Shown one piece after another: positions 1-11,921 of a stretch of 64,000 nucleotides of DNA. The position numbers and the translations under genes were made by a program. Origin of the DNA: Pseudomonas capeferrum (lineage in GTDB: Bacteria; Pseudomonadota; Gammaproteobacteria; Pseudomonadales; Pseudomonadaceae); contig NZ_JMIT01000001.1 of the NCBI RefSeq assembly GCF_000731675.1, positions 498,712-562,711 on the forward strand, in the 5' to 3' direction. How positions within the stretch are numbered: the stretch's first letter is position 1; every line of letters begins with the position of its first letter. The notes below the pieces were generated by a model that saw only the letters and a program-made list of their open reading frames with translations, made no database searches and was not told the DNA's origin.

Positions 1-496
1 CGAGCAGCACGTGGTACTCCACCTGGATAGCCGACAACGGCGCGCCCAGCGTCTCGATCACCTGGCGCAGCAGGCCGAGGGGGAAATTGGCCACGCCGAT
101 GCTGCGCGCCTTTCCTTCGTCACGCAGCGCTACCAGGGTCTCGATGCTGCGGGCCAGGTCCCAGTCCTTGCCGGGCCAGTGGATATGAAACAGGTCTACC
201 TGGTCGGTGCCCAGGGCGCGCAGGCTGTCTTCCAGTGACTGACGCATGGCCTTGGGTTCAAGGCGATCCCACCACACCTTGGTGGTCAGGTGGATCTGCT
301 CGCGTGGCACGTCGCTGTCGCGCAGGGCTTGGCCCACGGCGGATTCATTGTCGTAGGCAGTGGCGGTGTCGATGTGTCGATAGCCCAGTTCCAGGGCCTG
401 GCGCACGGCGTGGGTGCACTCGGTGCCGGTCATCGGCCAGGTGCCCAGGCCGATGCAGGGCAGGTCCAGGCCGTTGTGAGTGGTGAGCCTTCGCAT
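1..496 (-). CDS. Aldo/keto reductase, 3' end beyond window
   Basis: NADPH-dependent reductase of the AKR family that reduces aldehydes or ketones in the cytoplasm. The 165 visible residues start MRRLTTHNGL and show the family pattern LGTWPM near the N-terminus, then HIDTATAYDNE with the catalytic Asp and Tyr, and a later VDLFHIHWPG strand. The reading frame is open to base 1, so the C-terminal part of the barrel lies outside the window. The next gene (744) is divergent. The physiological substrate cannot be told from sequence; 2,5-diketo-gluconate reductase-like AKRs are the closest pattern. Confidence 0.85.
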   Translation of the reverse strand, partial: MRRLTTHNGLDLPCIGLGTWPMTGTECTHAVRQALELGYRHIDTATAYDNESAVGQALRDSDVPREQIHLTTKVWWDRLEPKAMRQSLEDSLRALGTDQVDLFHIHWPGKDWDLARSIETLVALRDEGKARSIGVANFPLGLLRQVIETLGAPLSAIQVEYHVLL

Positions 497-743
497 GACG
501 ATTCCTTGTAGTGGTTACAGAGTCCGTAACGGATGGTCTACGATCAGCCCGGTGCGAACCATGCGCGGCATGCGGAAAGTGGTCGATCAGCGAACGGAAA
601 TTGCTTTTGGCCTGGACAGGCGGCAATTGAACTTCCTTATGCTCGTGCATCTCTTCTAGAATTCCAGCTGTTACATCCGCCAGGCCAGCCCTGTGCGGCT
701 TTCCCTGGGCGTTGCATCCAGCCGCGCCGCCGTCGAGAACGCC

Positions 744-1622
744 ATGAGTTCCAGCACACCGCTGTCCGGAGTCAACCAACCACTGCGTGGCATCGCCCTG
801 GTGGTGGTGGCGACGTTCCTGTTTGCCAGTCACGATGCCCTGTCAAAATTCCTCGGTGGCCTGTACCCGATCATCATGGTGGTATGGGCGCGCTATCTGG
901 TGCACACCTTGCTGATGGCCGGGATCTTCCTGCCCAAGTCGGGCCTCAATGTGCTGCGCACCCGCCGCCCGCTGTTGCAGACCCTGCGTGCCCTGAGCCT
1001 GTTGAGCACCAGCCTGTTGTTCACTACCGGCCTGCAGTATCTGCCGCTGGCCGAAGCCACTGCGGTCAACTTCCTGGCGCCGGTGCTGGTCACGGCCTTG
1101 TCGGCCCCGCTGCTCAAGGAGCGGGTGACGGTGGGGCAGTGGGTGGCGGTGGTGATGGGCTTTATCGGCGTGCTGGTGGTGGTGCACCCCGGCGGCGCGA
1201 TGTTCACGCCGGCAATCCTGTACCCCTTCGGCTCGGCGCTGGGCTTCTGCTTCTATCAGTTGCTGACGCGGATTCTGGCCGCTCACGACAGCCCTACCAC
1301 CAGCAACTTCTATGCAGGGCTGTGCAACACCCTGGCGATGAGTGCGCTGGTGCCGTTCTTCTGGGAGGTGCCGCGTTGGGACCACGCGCTGTTGATGCTG
1401 GCGCTCGGCGGGTTCGGCATGACCGCCCACCTGCTGCTGACCCAGGCGTTTCGCCATGCCGCCCCCGCGCTGCTGGCGCCGTTCAGTTATTGCCAGATCG
1501 TGTTTGCCGGGCTGCTCGGTATGTTGTTCTACAGCCAGGTGCCGGACAGCCTGAGCCTGGTGGGCATCTCGATCATCTGCCTCAGTGGCCTGGGCGCCGC
1601 CTGGATGCAGCGGCGCAAGTGA
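744..1622 (+). CDS. EamA/DMT-family membrane permease
   Basis: Predicted 292-residue inner-membrane protein with about ten hydrophobic segments in two EamA repeats, the usual layout of drug/metabolite transporters. The N-terminal repeat contains FASHDALSKFLGG, common in this family. I chose the ATG at 744 because the protein then begins just before the first membrane helix; an upstream in-frame ATG at 693 would add 17 arginine- and alanine-rich residues with no family match. It converges on the LysR gene that ends at 1635. Substrate unknown; amino-acid or metabolite efflux is usual for the family. Confidence 0.85.
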   Translation: MSSSTPLSGVNQPLRGIALVVVATFLFASHDALSKFLGGLYPIIMVVWARYLVHTLLMAGIFLPKSGLNVLRTRRPLLQTLRALSLLSTSLLFTTGLQYLPLAEATAVNFLAPVLVTALSAPLLKERVTVGQWVAVVMGFIGVLVVVHPGGAMFTPAILYPFGSALGFCFYQLLTRILAAHDSPTTSNFYAGLCNTLAMSALVPFFWEVPRWDHALLMLALGGFGMTAHLLLTQAFRHAAPALLAPFSYCQIVFAGLLGMLFYSQVPDSLSLVGISIICLSGLGAAWMQRRK

Positions 1623-1634
1623 AATTGCCCGTGT

Positions 1635-2540
1635 TCACGGCAACGCCATGAACTGCAGGATACGCTCGCGCAACCAGCGTTCGGCCGGGTCGTTGTCCTG
1701 GGCGCCACTCCAGACCATGGACAGCTCCGCTTCGGTGATCTCGAAGGGTGCCGGGTCGGCGCGCAGGCTGCCGTCATCGGCCAGGGCGCAGGCGGCGTAG
1801 TCCGGTACCGTGGCGATCAGCTCGGTGTTACGCAGCAGGGCACGCAGGCTGCCGAACTGCGGCACGGCCAGCACCACCTTGCGGCAACGGCCGATGCGCG
1901 CCAGGTCGAGGTCGATATTGCCGCTCATGTCGCCAGAGAACGACACCATCACATGCGGCCGGGCGCAGTACTCGTCGAGGGTCAGTGGCCCCGGTCGATC
2001 GTCTGCGCGCAGCACCCGTACGCCAATGTCGCGCAACTTGCGGCGCTTGGCGGTGGCGGGCAGGTCGGTGGTATAGCTCACCCCAACCGAAATCTCGCCG
2101 CTGGCCAGCAGCCCAGGCATCAACAGGAAGTTGGCCCGCCGCACCACCACGCTGATCTCCGGCGCCTCTTCGCGCAGGGCCTGGAGCAGGGCGGGGAACA
2201 GGCCGAACTCGGCATCGTCCGACAGCCCGAGGCGGAATACATTGCAGCTGTTGGCCGGGTCGAATGCCCGCGCACGGCTGATGGCCGAGGAGATCACATC
2301 CATCGCCGGCCCCAGCTCGGTGAAAATCTGCATCGCCCGCGGCGTGGGCTCCATGGCCCGGCCATTGCGGATCAGCAGTGGGTCGTCGAACAGCTCGCGC
2401 AGGCGGGCGAGGGCGGCGCTGACGGTGGGCTGGGTGATGAACAGCTTTTCACCGACGCGGGTCAGGTTGCGTTCGATCATCAGGGCTTCGAACAGCACCA
2501 GCAGGTTCATGTCGACGCGGCGCAGGTCGTTGCGGTTCAT
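1635..2540 (-). CDS. LysR-type transcriptional regulator (NodD-like branch)
   Basis: A 301-residue LysR regulator. Residues about 8-65 form the winged HTH (VDMNLLVLFEALMIERN, then ITQPTVSAALARLR), followed by a periplasmic-binding-like effector domain. The motif order resembles the NodD/NahR branch. The ATG at 2540 gives the standard start; a further in-frame start at 2579 lacks family support. It converges on the EamA permease and is divergent from katG, so it may control either neighbour, but no clear target site was found. Effector unknown. Confidence 0.85.
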   Translation of the reverse strand: MNRNDLRRVDMNLLVLFEALMIERNLTRVGEKLFITQPTVSAALARLRELFDDPLLIRNGRAMEPTPRAMQIFTELGPAMDVISSAISRARAFDPANSCNVFRLGLSDDAEFGLFPALLQALREEAPEISVVVRRANFLLMPGLLASGEISVGVSYTTDLPATAKRRKLRDIGVRVLRADDRPGPLTLDEYCARPHVMVSFSGDMSGNIDLDLARIGRCRKVVLAVPQFGSLRALLRNTELIATVPDYAACALADDGSLRADPAPFEITEAELSMVWSGAQDNDPAERWLRERILQFMALP

Positions 2541-5181
<2,641 letters not shown>

Positions 5182-5196
5182 CGCCATCAGTACGTG

Positions 5197-5213
5197 GGGG
5201 CGCTGTGCGCCCC
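5197..5213 (+). terminator. Hairpin after katG
   Basis: GGGGCGC, loop TGT, GCGCCCC starts 15 bases after the katG stop. There is no T-run, so termination strength is uncertain. A degenerate REP-like inverted repeat (5214-5239 with 5243-5268) follows immediately. Confidence 0.5.
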
Positions 5214-5402
5214 ATTCGCGGCGCAAGGCCGCTTCCACAGGGTGTGGGGGCGGCCTTTTGTCGCAAATGGCCGGCAAAGCAGCCCTGGCCATCGCGCCAA
5301 TTCCAGGTCGGATAGATACAAAAGTGTCCTCGTTCGTTCTGTTGCAATGCTTCTCAGGCGGCCGGCCTGAACAGCGTGCTCACAACGACAAGGAACCCGA
5401 CC

Positions 5403-6614
5403 ATGCAAATGCCAAAGACCCTGAAGATCCGTAACGGCGAAAAGGTCAAAGCGACTTTCTCCGCACAGGAATACGCAGCCCGCCACGCCCGTCTGCGGGC
5501 CTACATGGCCGAGCAGGACATCGAGGCGGCGATCTTCACCTCGTACCACAACGTCAATTACTACAGCGACTTCCTCTATTGCTCGTTCGGCCGCCCGTAC
5601 GCGCTGGTCGTGACCCAGGACAAGGTCGTCTCGATCAGCGCCAATATCGATGGCGGCCAACCTTGGCGGCGCACGGTCGGTACCGACAACATCGTCTACA
5701 CCGACTGGCAACGCGACAACTACTTCGTTGCCATCCAGCAGGCGCTGCCGCTGGCCTCGCGCATCGGCGTGGAGTACGACCACCTCAACCTGCAAAACCA
5801 TGGCAAGCTCGCTGCCTGCTACCCCAAGGCCGAGCTGCTGGACATCGGCGCCCCGTGCATGCGCATGCGCATGATCAAGTCCGCCGAAGAGCAGGCGTTG
5901 ATCCGCCACGGTGCCCAGGTGGCCGATATCGGCGGCGCTGCGGTGGTCGAGGCCCTGCGTGAGCATGTGCCAGAGTACGAAGTGGCCTTGCATGCTACCC
6001 AGGCCATGGTGCGTGAAATTGCCAAACGCTTCCCCGACGGCGAACTGATGGACACCTGGACCTGGTTCCAGTCCGGGCTCAACACCGATGGCGCGCACAA
6101 CCCGGTTACCAGCCGCAAGGTCGGCAAGGGCGAGATCCTCAGCCTCAACTGCTTCCCGATGATCGCCGGCTATTACACGGCGCTTGAACGCACCCTGTTC
6201 CTTGACCATTGCCCGGATGATCACCTGCGCCTGTGGCAGGCCAACGTCGAGGTGCACGAAGCAGGGCTGAAACTGGTGCGCCCGGGCATGCGCTGCAGCG
6301 ACATTGCCCGTGAGCTGAACGAGATCTTCCTGCGTCACGACCTGCTGCAGTACCGCACGTTCGGCTATGGCCATTCGTTCGGCACCCTCAGCCACTACTA
6401 CGGCCGCGAGGCGGGGCTCGAGCTGCGCGAAGACATCGACACCGTGCTGGAGCCCGGCATGGTGGTGTCGATCGAGCCGATGATCATGCTGCCCGAGGGT
6501 CGGCCGGGTGCTGGCGGCTACCGCGAGCATGACATCCTGATCGTCAACGACAACGGTGCCGAGAACATCACGCGCTTCCCGTATGGCCCGGAGCACAACA
6601 TCATTCGCAAATAA
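5403..6614 (+). CDS. creA: Creatinase (creatine amidinohydrolase)
   Basis: Hydrolyses creatine to sarcosine and urea (EC 3.5.3.3). The 403-residue protein starting MQMPKTLKIRNG has the length and sequence pattern I know for the P. putida creatinase, including SDFLYCSFGRPYALVV and GYGHSFGTLSHYYG. The catalytic histidine falls exactly at H232 (NTDGAHNPVT). The fold is the pita-bread metallopeptidase type, although creatinase needs no metal. The ATG at 5403 gives the family N-terminus; an in-frame ATG at 5376 is less likely. A probable permease follows 120 bases downstream and a GATase-AraC regulator converges from 9117, together a creatine utilisation block. Confidence 0.95.
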   Translation: MQMPKTLKIRNGEKVKATFSAQEYAARHARLRAYMAEQDIEAAIFTSYHNVNYYSDFLYCSFGRPYALVVTQDKVVSISANIDGGQPWRRTVGTDNIVYTDWQRDNYFVAIQQALPLASRIGVEYDHLNLQNHGKLAACYPKAELLDIGAPCMRMRMIKSAEEQALIRHGAQVADIGGAAVVEALREHVPEYEVALHATQAMVREIAKRFPDGELMDTWTWFQSGLNTDGAHNPVTSRKVGKGEILSLNCFPMIAGYYTALERTLFLDHCPDDHLRLWQANVEVHEAGLKLVRPGMRCSDIARELNEIFLRHDLLQYRTFGYGHSFGTLSHYYGREAGLELREDIDTVLEPGMVVSIEPMIMLPEGRPGAGGYREHDILIVNDNGAENITRFPYGPEHNIIRK

Positions 6615-6620
6615 CGCCCG

Positions 6621-6667
6621 GTGCCGGCCTTTTTGGGCGGGGGGTTGCCCCGCAAAGAGGCCGGCAC
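6621..6667 (+). terminator. Long-stem inverted repeat after creatinase
   Basis: GTGCCGGCCT at 6621-6630 pairs with AGGCCGGCAC at 6658-6667. An inner GGGG/CCCC pairing lies between them. It could stop or stabilise the creA transcript before the permease gene. Confidence 0.45.
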
Positions 6668-6737
6668 GCACACCACAATAATTACTGAATGACCATTAGA
6701 CCCTGCCTCCAATTAGAAGAATCAGAGGGTACCCGTC

Positions 6738-8072
6738 ATGTCCAGCACCACCCTGAACGCTTCCACTCTCGACGGCTCCGCGCCCAGCGCCGAACGCCAG
6801 GCCTTGCGCAAGGCCGCGCGCGCCAGTTTCATGGGCAACTTCGTCGAATGGTTCGATTACGCCGCCTACGGCTACCTTGCAACCATCATTGCCGCTACGT
6901 TTTTCCCGCAAACCGACAAGACCAGCGGTTTGCTGGCAACCTTCGCGGTGTTTGCCCTGTCGTTTCTCGTTCGCCCCTTGGGCGGTGTGGTCTGGGGCCA
7001 TTTCGGCGACCGCCACGGGCGGCGCAACGCGCTGTCGTTGTCGATCCTGATCATGTCGATTTCGACCTTCTGCATCGGGCTGCTGCCCGGCTACGCGCAA
7101 ATCGGCGTGTGGGCGCCGTGCCTGTTGTTGTTGATCCGCCTGGTACAGGGCTTTTCGGCCTCGGGCGAGTATGCGGGGGCGTCGGCGTTTCTGGCTGAGT
7201 ACGCACCGCAGGGCCGGCGCGGGCTGTATACCAGCATCGTGCCGGCCAGTACGGCGGCGGGGTTGTTGTTCGGCGCGGCGTTCGTGGCGGTGCTGCATGA
7301 GGTGCTTAGCAGCGAAGACCTGCACAGCTGGGGCTGGCGGCTGCCGTTTCTGCTCGCGGCACCCTTCGGCCTGGTAGGCCGATATATCCGCATGAGCCTG
7401 CAGGACACCCCCAAGTTTCTGGAGATGGAGCAGCGCCTGGAGAACAAGGCCTGCATGGCCCCGGCGCCGATCCGTGAGCTGCTGACCGCCCACCGCCGCA
7501 GCCTGGCCATCGGTATCGGCGTCACCTGCCTCAACGCGGTCGCGTTCTACCTGCTGCTCAGCTACATGCCCACGTACCTGTCCACCGAGCTGGGCATGGG
7601 CGAGCGGGATGCCTTCATCGCCTCGACCGTCTCGCTGGCCACCTACATCGGCCTGATCTTCCTGATGGGGCGGCTGTCTGACCATTTCGGCCGCAAGACC
7701 ATGCTGGTGATCGCCTCGCTGTTGTTTCTGGGGCTTACCGTGCCGCTGTTCACCCTGCTAGATGGGCAGCCACTGCTGGTGATCCTGGCCATCCAGATCC
7801 TCTTCGGCGCGATGCTGGCGATGAACGACGGTACCTTGCCGTGCCTGTTGGCGGAGATCTTCCCGACCCGGGTACGCTTCAGCGGCTTTGCCCTGAGCTT
7901 CAATGTGGCCAATGCCTTGTTTGGCGGGACGGCGCCGTTCATTGCCACCTGGTTGATACAAGTGACCGGCAGCAAGCTGGCGCCGGCCGGGTACCTGCTG
8001 GCGGCGGCACTGGTGGCGCTGGTGGCGATGTTGATGTGCCGGGAGACGGCGCATGCGGCCTTGAAAGACTAG
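6738..8072 (+). CDS. MFS permease, metabolite:H+ symporter (MHS) type
   Basis: A 444-residue inner-membrane transporter with 12 predicted helices. The N-terminus reads FMGNFVEWFDYAAYGYLA, the signature of the MHS branch (proline/betaine, alpha-ketoglutarate and citrate carriers), and the loop GDRHGRRNAL is the MFS motif between helices 2 and 3. A good ribosome site (GAGGGT) precedes the ATG. Its position 123 bases after creatinase makes creatine or a related guanidino compound the likely substrate; this is inference from context only. Confidence 0.85.
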   Translation: MSSTTLNASTLDGSAPSAERQALRKAARASFMGNFVEWFDYAAYGYLATIIAATFFPQTDKTSGLLATFAVFALSFLVRPLGGVVWGHFGDRHGRRNALSLSILIMSISTFCIGLLPGYAQIGVWAPCLLLLIRLVQGFSASGEYAGASAFLAEYAPQGRRGLYTSIVPASTAAGLLFGAAFVAVLHEVLSSEDLHSWGWRLPFLLAAPFGLVGRYIRMSLQDTPKFLEMEQRLENKACMAPAPIRELLTAHRRSLAIGIGVTCLNAVAFYLLLSYMPTYLSTELGMGERDAFIASTVSLATYIGLIFLMGRLSDHFGRKTMLVIASLLFLGLTVPLFTLLDGQPLLVILAIQILFGAMLAMNDGTLPCLLAEIFPTRVRFSGFALSFNVANALFGGTAPFIATWLIQVTGSKLAPAGYLLAAALVALVAMLMCRETAHAALKD

Positions 8073-8084
8073 CGGGCTTTGCCG

Positions 8085-8114
8085 GCCGCTTCGCGGGGTT
8101 ACCCGCGAAGCGGC
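8085..8114. terminator. Bidirectional terminator hairpin
   Basis: A perfect 13-bp stem (8085-8097 with 8102-8114, loop GTTA) sits between the convergent permease and AraC-type genes, 12 bases after one stop and 10 after the other. Confidence 0.7.
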
Positions 8115-8124
8115 ATCCCCTCAC

Positions 8125-9117
8125 TCAGTGCAACGAAGCCTGGCGCCGCTCCCCCAACGGCGACAGCCCAAAGAAGCGGCTGTAGCTCTTGGAGAAATGC
8201 GCCGGCGAGCTGAAGCCGCACGCCAGCGCCACCTCACGTACCTGCACATCGCTGCGCAGCAGCAGCTCCCGCGCGCGCGACAGCCGCAACTCCAGGTAGT
8301 ACTGGCTGGGTGTCCGCTGCAGGTATTTATGGAACAACCGCTCCAACTGGCGCACGGTCACTTCGTTGAGGCTGGCCAGCTCCTCCAGCCCCAGTGGCTC
8401 TTCCAGGTTGGCCTCCATGATTGCCACCACCTGGCTCAGCTTGGGCTGGGCGCTGCCGAGCAACGTGCGCAGCGGCACCCGCTGGCGTTCCCGCTCGCCA
8501 CGCACCCGGTCGCACAGCAGCAGCTCGGCCGCCTTGGCGGCGATGCCCTGGCCACCTTCCTCACGGGCCACCAGTTGCAGCATCATGTCCATGGCCGCCA
8601 CACCGCCCGAGCAGGTATAGCGGTCGCGGTCCAGTTCGAACAGCTGGCCGGAAATGACGATACCGGGGAACTGCTCCTGCAAGGTCTGCATGTCTTCCCA
8701 GTGGATGGTACAGCGGTAGCCTTTGAGCAGCTCGGCCTTGGCCAGCAGGTAGCTGCCGGTGCAGATGCCGCCCAGCGGCAGGCGTTGACGGGCCAGTTGG
8801 CGTAGCCAGTCGATCAGTGGCCGGGTGCCACGGCTGCGGTCGATCGGGTTGGCACCGACCACCAGCAGGGCGTCCAGCGCAGGGGCGTTGTCGATACTGT
8901 GGTCAGGCAGCACGCGCATGCCGTTGCTGGCCATTACCGGCTCGTGGCTGGCGGCGATCAGCACAGTGCGAAACATCGGGCGGCGGGCGGCCAGGTTGGC
9001 CATGCGCAGGGTCTCCACCGCCGACGCCAGGCCGATGGTGGTGAAGTTGGGCAGGATCAGAAAGCCGAAGGTCTTGACGGTGCAGGGTGATACGGGTGCT
9101 GTAGCGGGGTGGACCAT
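8125..9117 (-). CDS. GATase1-like AraC-family regulator, probable creatine regulator
   Basis: A 330-residue regulator with an N-terminal DJ-1/PfpI (class I amidotransferase-like) domain, residues about 10-190, including GGICTGSYLLAKAELL, and a C-terminal AraC HTH, about 225-320, with VREVALACGFSSPAHFSKSYSRFFG. Regulators of this GATR group (GbdR, CdhR, ArgR-like) sense quaternary amines or amino acids. In P. aeruginosa a GATR protein, CahR, controls creatinase, and this gene lies next to creA and its putative permease, so the same job is likely. Start set at 9117; the longer upstream frame lacks family similarity. Confidence 0.85.
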   Translation of the reverse strand: MVHPATAPVSPCTVKTFGFLILPNFTTIGLASAVETLRMANLAARRPMFRTVLIAASHEPVMASNGMRVLPDHSIDNAPALDALLVVGANPIDRSRGTRPLIDWLRQLARQRLPLGGICTGSYLLAKAELLKGYRCTIHWEDMQTLQEQFPGIVISGQLFELDRDRYTCSGGVAAMDMMLQLVAREEGGQGIAAKAAELLLCDRVRGERERQRVPLRTLLGSAQPKLSQVVAIMEANLEEPLGLEELASLNEVTVRQLERLFHKYLQRTPSQYYLELRLSRARELLLRSDVQVREVALACGFSSPAHFSKSYSRFFGLSPLGERRQASLH

Positions 9118-9300
9118 TGCGATCTTCCTGTGCAAGCTGAGGCATAGTTGGTCAGGGGCAGTGAAAAATCCAAGCCTCGCGTGTTTCTTGTTGTTATGGG
9201 TCGTTGCCGGGTCGATCTTACACCCCCGGCGCAGCGGCCAGGAATGGCTCCGCCGGCTGGCGGCTGCCAACAGTGATTGCCTATAGAAGGTGAACGTTCA

Positions 9301-10629
9301 GTGAACCCCGAATCCATGCTGGCGGCATTGCCAGGTTTCGCCATGACACCCGCGTCGATCGAGGTGCTGCCCGATGCCAGGGCCTACCGCGCCTGCCTGC
9401 TCGAGCGCATCAGGGCGGCGACCCGGCGTATCGTCATCGTCGCGTTGTACCTGCAGGAAGACGAAGCCGGCCAGGAAGTGCTGGATGCCTTGTACCAGGC
9501 CAAAGCCGCGCGGCCAGGCCTGGAGATCACCATCGTGGTCGACTGGTTCCGTGCCCGGCGCGGCCTGCTGGGGGGCGGGCGGCAGCCGGGCAACGCTGCC
9601 TGGTATCAGGCCCAGCGCCAGCACCATGGCCTGGACATCGTCATCCATGGCGTGCCCGTGCAAACCCGCGAGCTGTTTGGTGTACTGCACCTTAAAGGCA
9701 GCATCATCGACGATTGCGTGATCTACACCGGCGCCAGTCTCAACAACGTCTACCTGCACCGTTTCGACCGCTACCGCCTGGATCGCTACCACCTGTTCCA
9801 CTCACCGGCCCTGGCCGATGCCATGGTCGATCTGGTGCGTCGCCTGCTGCACCACACTGCCACGCCGCGCCTCGACCTGCCGGCACCGCCCTCGACCCGC
9901 AGCCTGCGCGGCGACATCCGGCGCTTGCGCGCGCGGCTGCGGCGCATGGCCTATGACGTGCCTGCCAGCGCGTCGGGGCAGGGCCTGCGGGTGATCCCGC
10001 TGCTGGGTGTCGGGCGCGGCAATCTGCTCAACCGGGTGCTTTGCGCACTGCTGGGCGCTGCGCGCACGCAAATCGTCATCAGCACGCCGTACTTCAACCC
10101 GCCACGGGTATTGATGCGCGAGATCGACCATGCACTCGACCGAGGCGTGCGGGTGGAGCTGATTGTCGGCGATCGTACCGCCAATGACTTCTATATCGCG
10201 CCCGGCGAGCCGTTCAGTGCCAGCGGCGCGTTGCCTTACCTGTACGAAGACAACCTGCGCGCCTTCACCCGCCGTCGCCAGGCCGCTCTTGCCAGTGGCC
10301 AGCTTGAAGTGCGTATCTGGAACGACCCAGGGCACACCTTCCATGCCAAGGGGCTGTGGGTCGACCAGCGCTACTCGCTGTTGACCGGCAACAACCTGAA
10401 CCCCCGAGGGTTCAACCTGGACCTGGAAAACGGCTTGCTGATCGATGACCCCGAGGCACAGTGGTTAGTGCCGCGCGAAGCCGAGTTGGCGGGGTTGCGC
10501 CAGCATGCGCGCAGGATCGATTCAGCTGCCGAGCTGGGGGTCAAGGCCGAGCACCCCAAGGAAGTGCGCAAGCTCTTGCGGCGGTTGCGCTACAGCCGCC
10601 TGGAACCGTTGATCAAGCGGGTGCTGTAA
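9301..10629 (+). CDS. pssA: CDP-diacylglycerol--serine O-phosphatidyltransferase
   Basis: Makes phosphatidylserine from CDP-diacylglycerol and L-serine (EC 2.7.8.8), the committed step to phosphatidylethanolamine. The protein is colinear with the E. coli phospholipase D-type PssA, including RIVIVALYLQEDEAG, YTGASLNNVYLH and ITGNNLNPR-like LTGNNLNPRGF. Two HKD motifs are visible: HLKGSIIDD in the first half and HAKGLWVD in the second. Peripheral membrane enzyme without a signal peptide. I prefer the GTG at 9301, preceded by GAAGGTGAA; ATGs at 9277 and 9316 are alternatives. Confidence 0.93.
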   Translation: MNPESMLAALPGFAMTPASIEVLPDARAYRACLLERIRAATRRIVIVALYLQEDEAGQEVLDALYQAKAARPGLEITIVVDWFRARRGLLGGGRQPGNAAWYQAQRQHHGLDIVIHGVPVQTRELFGVLHLKGSIIDDCVIYTGASLNNVYLHRFDRYRLDRYHLFHSPALADAMVDLVRRLLHHTATPRLDLPAPPSTRSLRGDIRRLRARLRRMAYDVPASASGQGLRVIPLLGVGRGNLLNRVLCALLGAARTQIVISTPYFNPPRVLMREIDHALDRGVRVELIVGDRTANDFYIAPGEPFSASGALPYLYEDNLRAFTRRRQAALASGQLEVRIWNDPGHTFHAKGLWVDQRYSLLTGNNLNPRGFNLDLENGLLIDDPEAQWLVPREAELAGLRQHARRIDSAAELGVKAEHPKEVRKLLRRLRYSRLEPLIKRVL

Positions 10630-10712
10630 CGCTGGTGAGAGGGCTCTGAAAAAGTCTTGCAAGCGCATACAATCAGGCCTTTTCCACGTTAACCAGATAG
10701 GCCAAACCGTCC

Positions 10713-11879
10713 ATGGCGCTTGACCCCCCAACGATGCTGACAATCACCATCGCCCTGGCAGCTGCGGCTGCCTTGTACCTGGCGATCGAGTGGCGCAGTG
10801 TTCGCGAGCCTTCGCTGCTGTTGTGGAGCGCCGGCTTCGCCACGATCACCGTCGGCTCCACCCTGGCCCTGTTGCGGGGCATCGGCTTGCTGCTGATCGG
10901 TATCTGGTTCGCCAATGGCTTGCTGGTGGTGGCGCACGGGTTTTTCCTGCTGGGGGTGTTGCGCTTCACCCAGCACCGCCTGTCGCGCGCCTGGCTGCTG
11001 ATGGTGGGGGTGTGGTTCGCCTTGCTGCTGTTGCCCGCCGGCCCGGAGTGGTCGAAGGTGATGCTGATGGTCAACTCGTTGCTGGTGGCGTTGCTGACGC
11101 TCAAAGCCAGTTTCCTGTTGAAGCCCCACGGCAGGTCGTTGAGCGTGGGCGCGGTGCAGTTGCGTTATGTGCTGCTGATTCATGGCCTGTTCTATGTGGC
11201 GAAGGCGATCATTGCGATTGCCCCGGGCACGCTGATTGACCTGGCGACGTTTGGCGGGCTGATCATCCAGGTTTCCCTGGTCGAGGGGGCGATGGCAATC
11301 ATGCTGATTGCGCTGTCGATGACCGGTACGGTGCGTTATCGCCGTGAAGAGCGCATCGCCCGGCTGGCGGCACGGGACCCGCTGACGGCGTTATACAACC
11401 GCCGCGCGCTGGAAGTGCGGGCGACGCACTTTTTCAAAGAGGTGAGCCCGGCGCGGCCAGGCGCCTTGCTGCTGATCGACATCGACAATTTCAAACTGGT
11501 CAACGATTTGCACGGGCACATTGCCGGTGATCGGCTGTTGATCGCCTTGAGCGAGATGATGCGTGCGGTGTTGCCGGAGCGGTCACTGGCGGCGCGGCTT
11601 GGCGGCGACGAGTTTGTCATCCTGCTCAGTGCGGCGACCAGCGAGCGCGTGGTGGCGCTGGGCAGCCAGTTGCGTGAACAGTTTCAGCAGTTTGCGCTGC
11701 AAACGGTGCCCACGCCGCAGGCCGTGACCTTGAGCATCGGTGCCAACCTGTTCGACCAGCCGCCCGCGAGCCTGGCGGCGTTGATCGAGCAGGGAGATGT
11801 AGCGCTGTATCAGTCCAAGCGCGATGGGCGCGACAGCATTCGCCTGGTTGACCGGACGCTGGTCAGCTCGGGTAGCTAG
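10713..11879 (+). CDS. Membrane-bound GGDEF diguanylate cyclase
   Basis: Predicted to make cyclic di-GMP from two GTP. About the first 215 residues form six or seven hydrophobic helices without a known sensor name; the GGDEF domain follows from RLAARDPLTALYNRRALEV and carries an intact LGGDEFVILL active site. The position for an RxxD inhibitory I-site, five residues before GGDEF, reads PERS, so product inhibition at that site is not expected. No EAL domain. It is a single gene 83 bases after pssA and ends at a bidirectional hairpin. Confidence 0.9.
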   Translation: MALDPPTMLTITIALAAAAALYLAIEWRSVREPSLLLWSAGFATITVGSTLALLRGIGLLLIGIWFANGLLVVAHGFFLLGVLRFTQHRLSRAWLLMVGVWFALLLLPAGPEWSKVMLMVNSLLVALLTLKASFLLKPHGRSLSVGAVQLRYVLLIHGLFYVAKAIIAIAPGTLIDLATFGGLIIQVSLVEGAMAIMLIALSMTGTVRYRREERIARLAARDPLTALYNRRALEVRATHFFKEVSPARPGALLLIDIDNFKLVNDLHGHIAGDRLLIALSEMMRAVLPERSLAARLGGDEFVILLSAATSERVVALGSQLREQFQQFALQTVPTPQAVTLSIGANLFDQPPASLAALIEQGDVALYQSKRDGRDSIRLVDRTLVSSGS

Positions 11880-11893
11880 CAACGCTTGACGCT

Positions 11894-11915
11894 GGGGGCC
11901 GCCAAAGCGGCCCCC
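11894..11915. terminator. Bidirectional terminator hairpin
   Basis: GGGGGCCGC, loop CAAA, GCGGCCCCC: a perfect 9-bp GC stem between the convergent diguanylate cyclase gene and ppnN, 15 bases after one stop and 7 after the other. Confidence 0.7.
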
Positions 11916-11921
11916 AAACAC

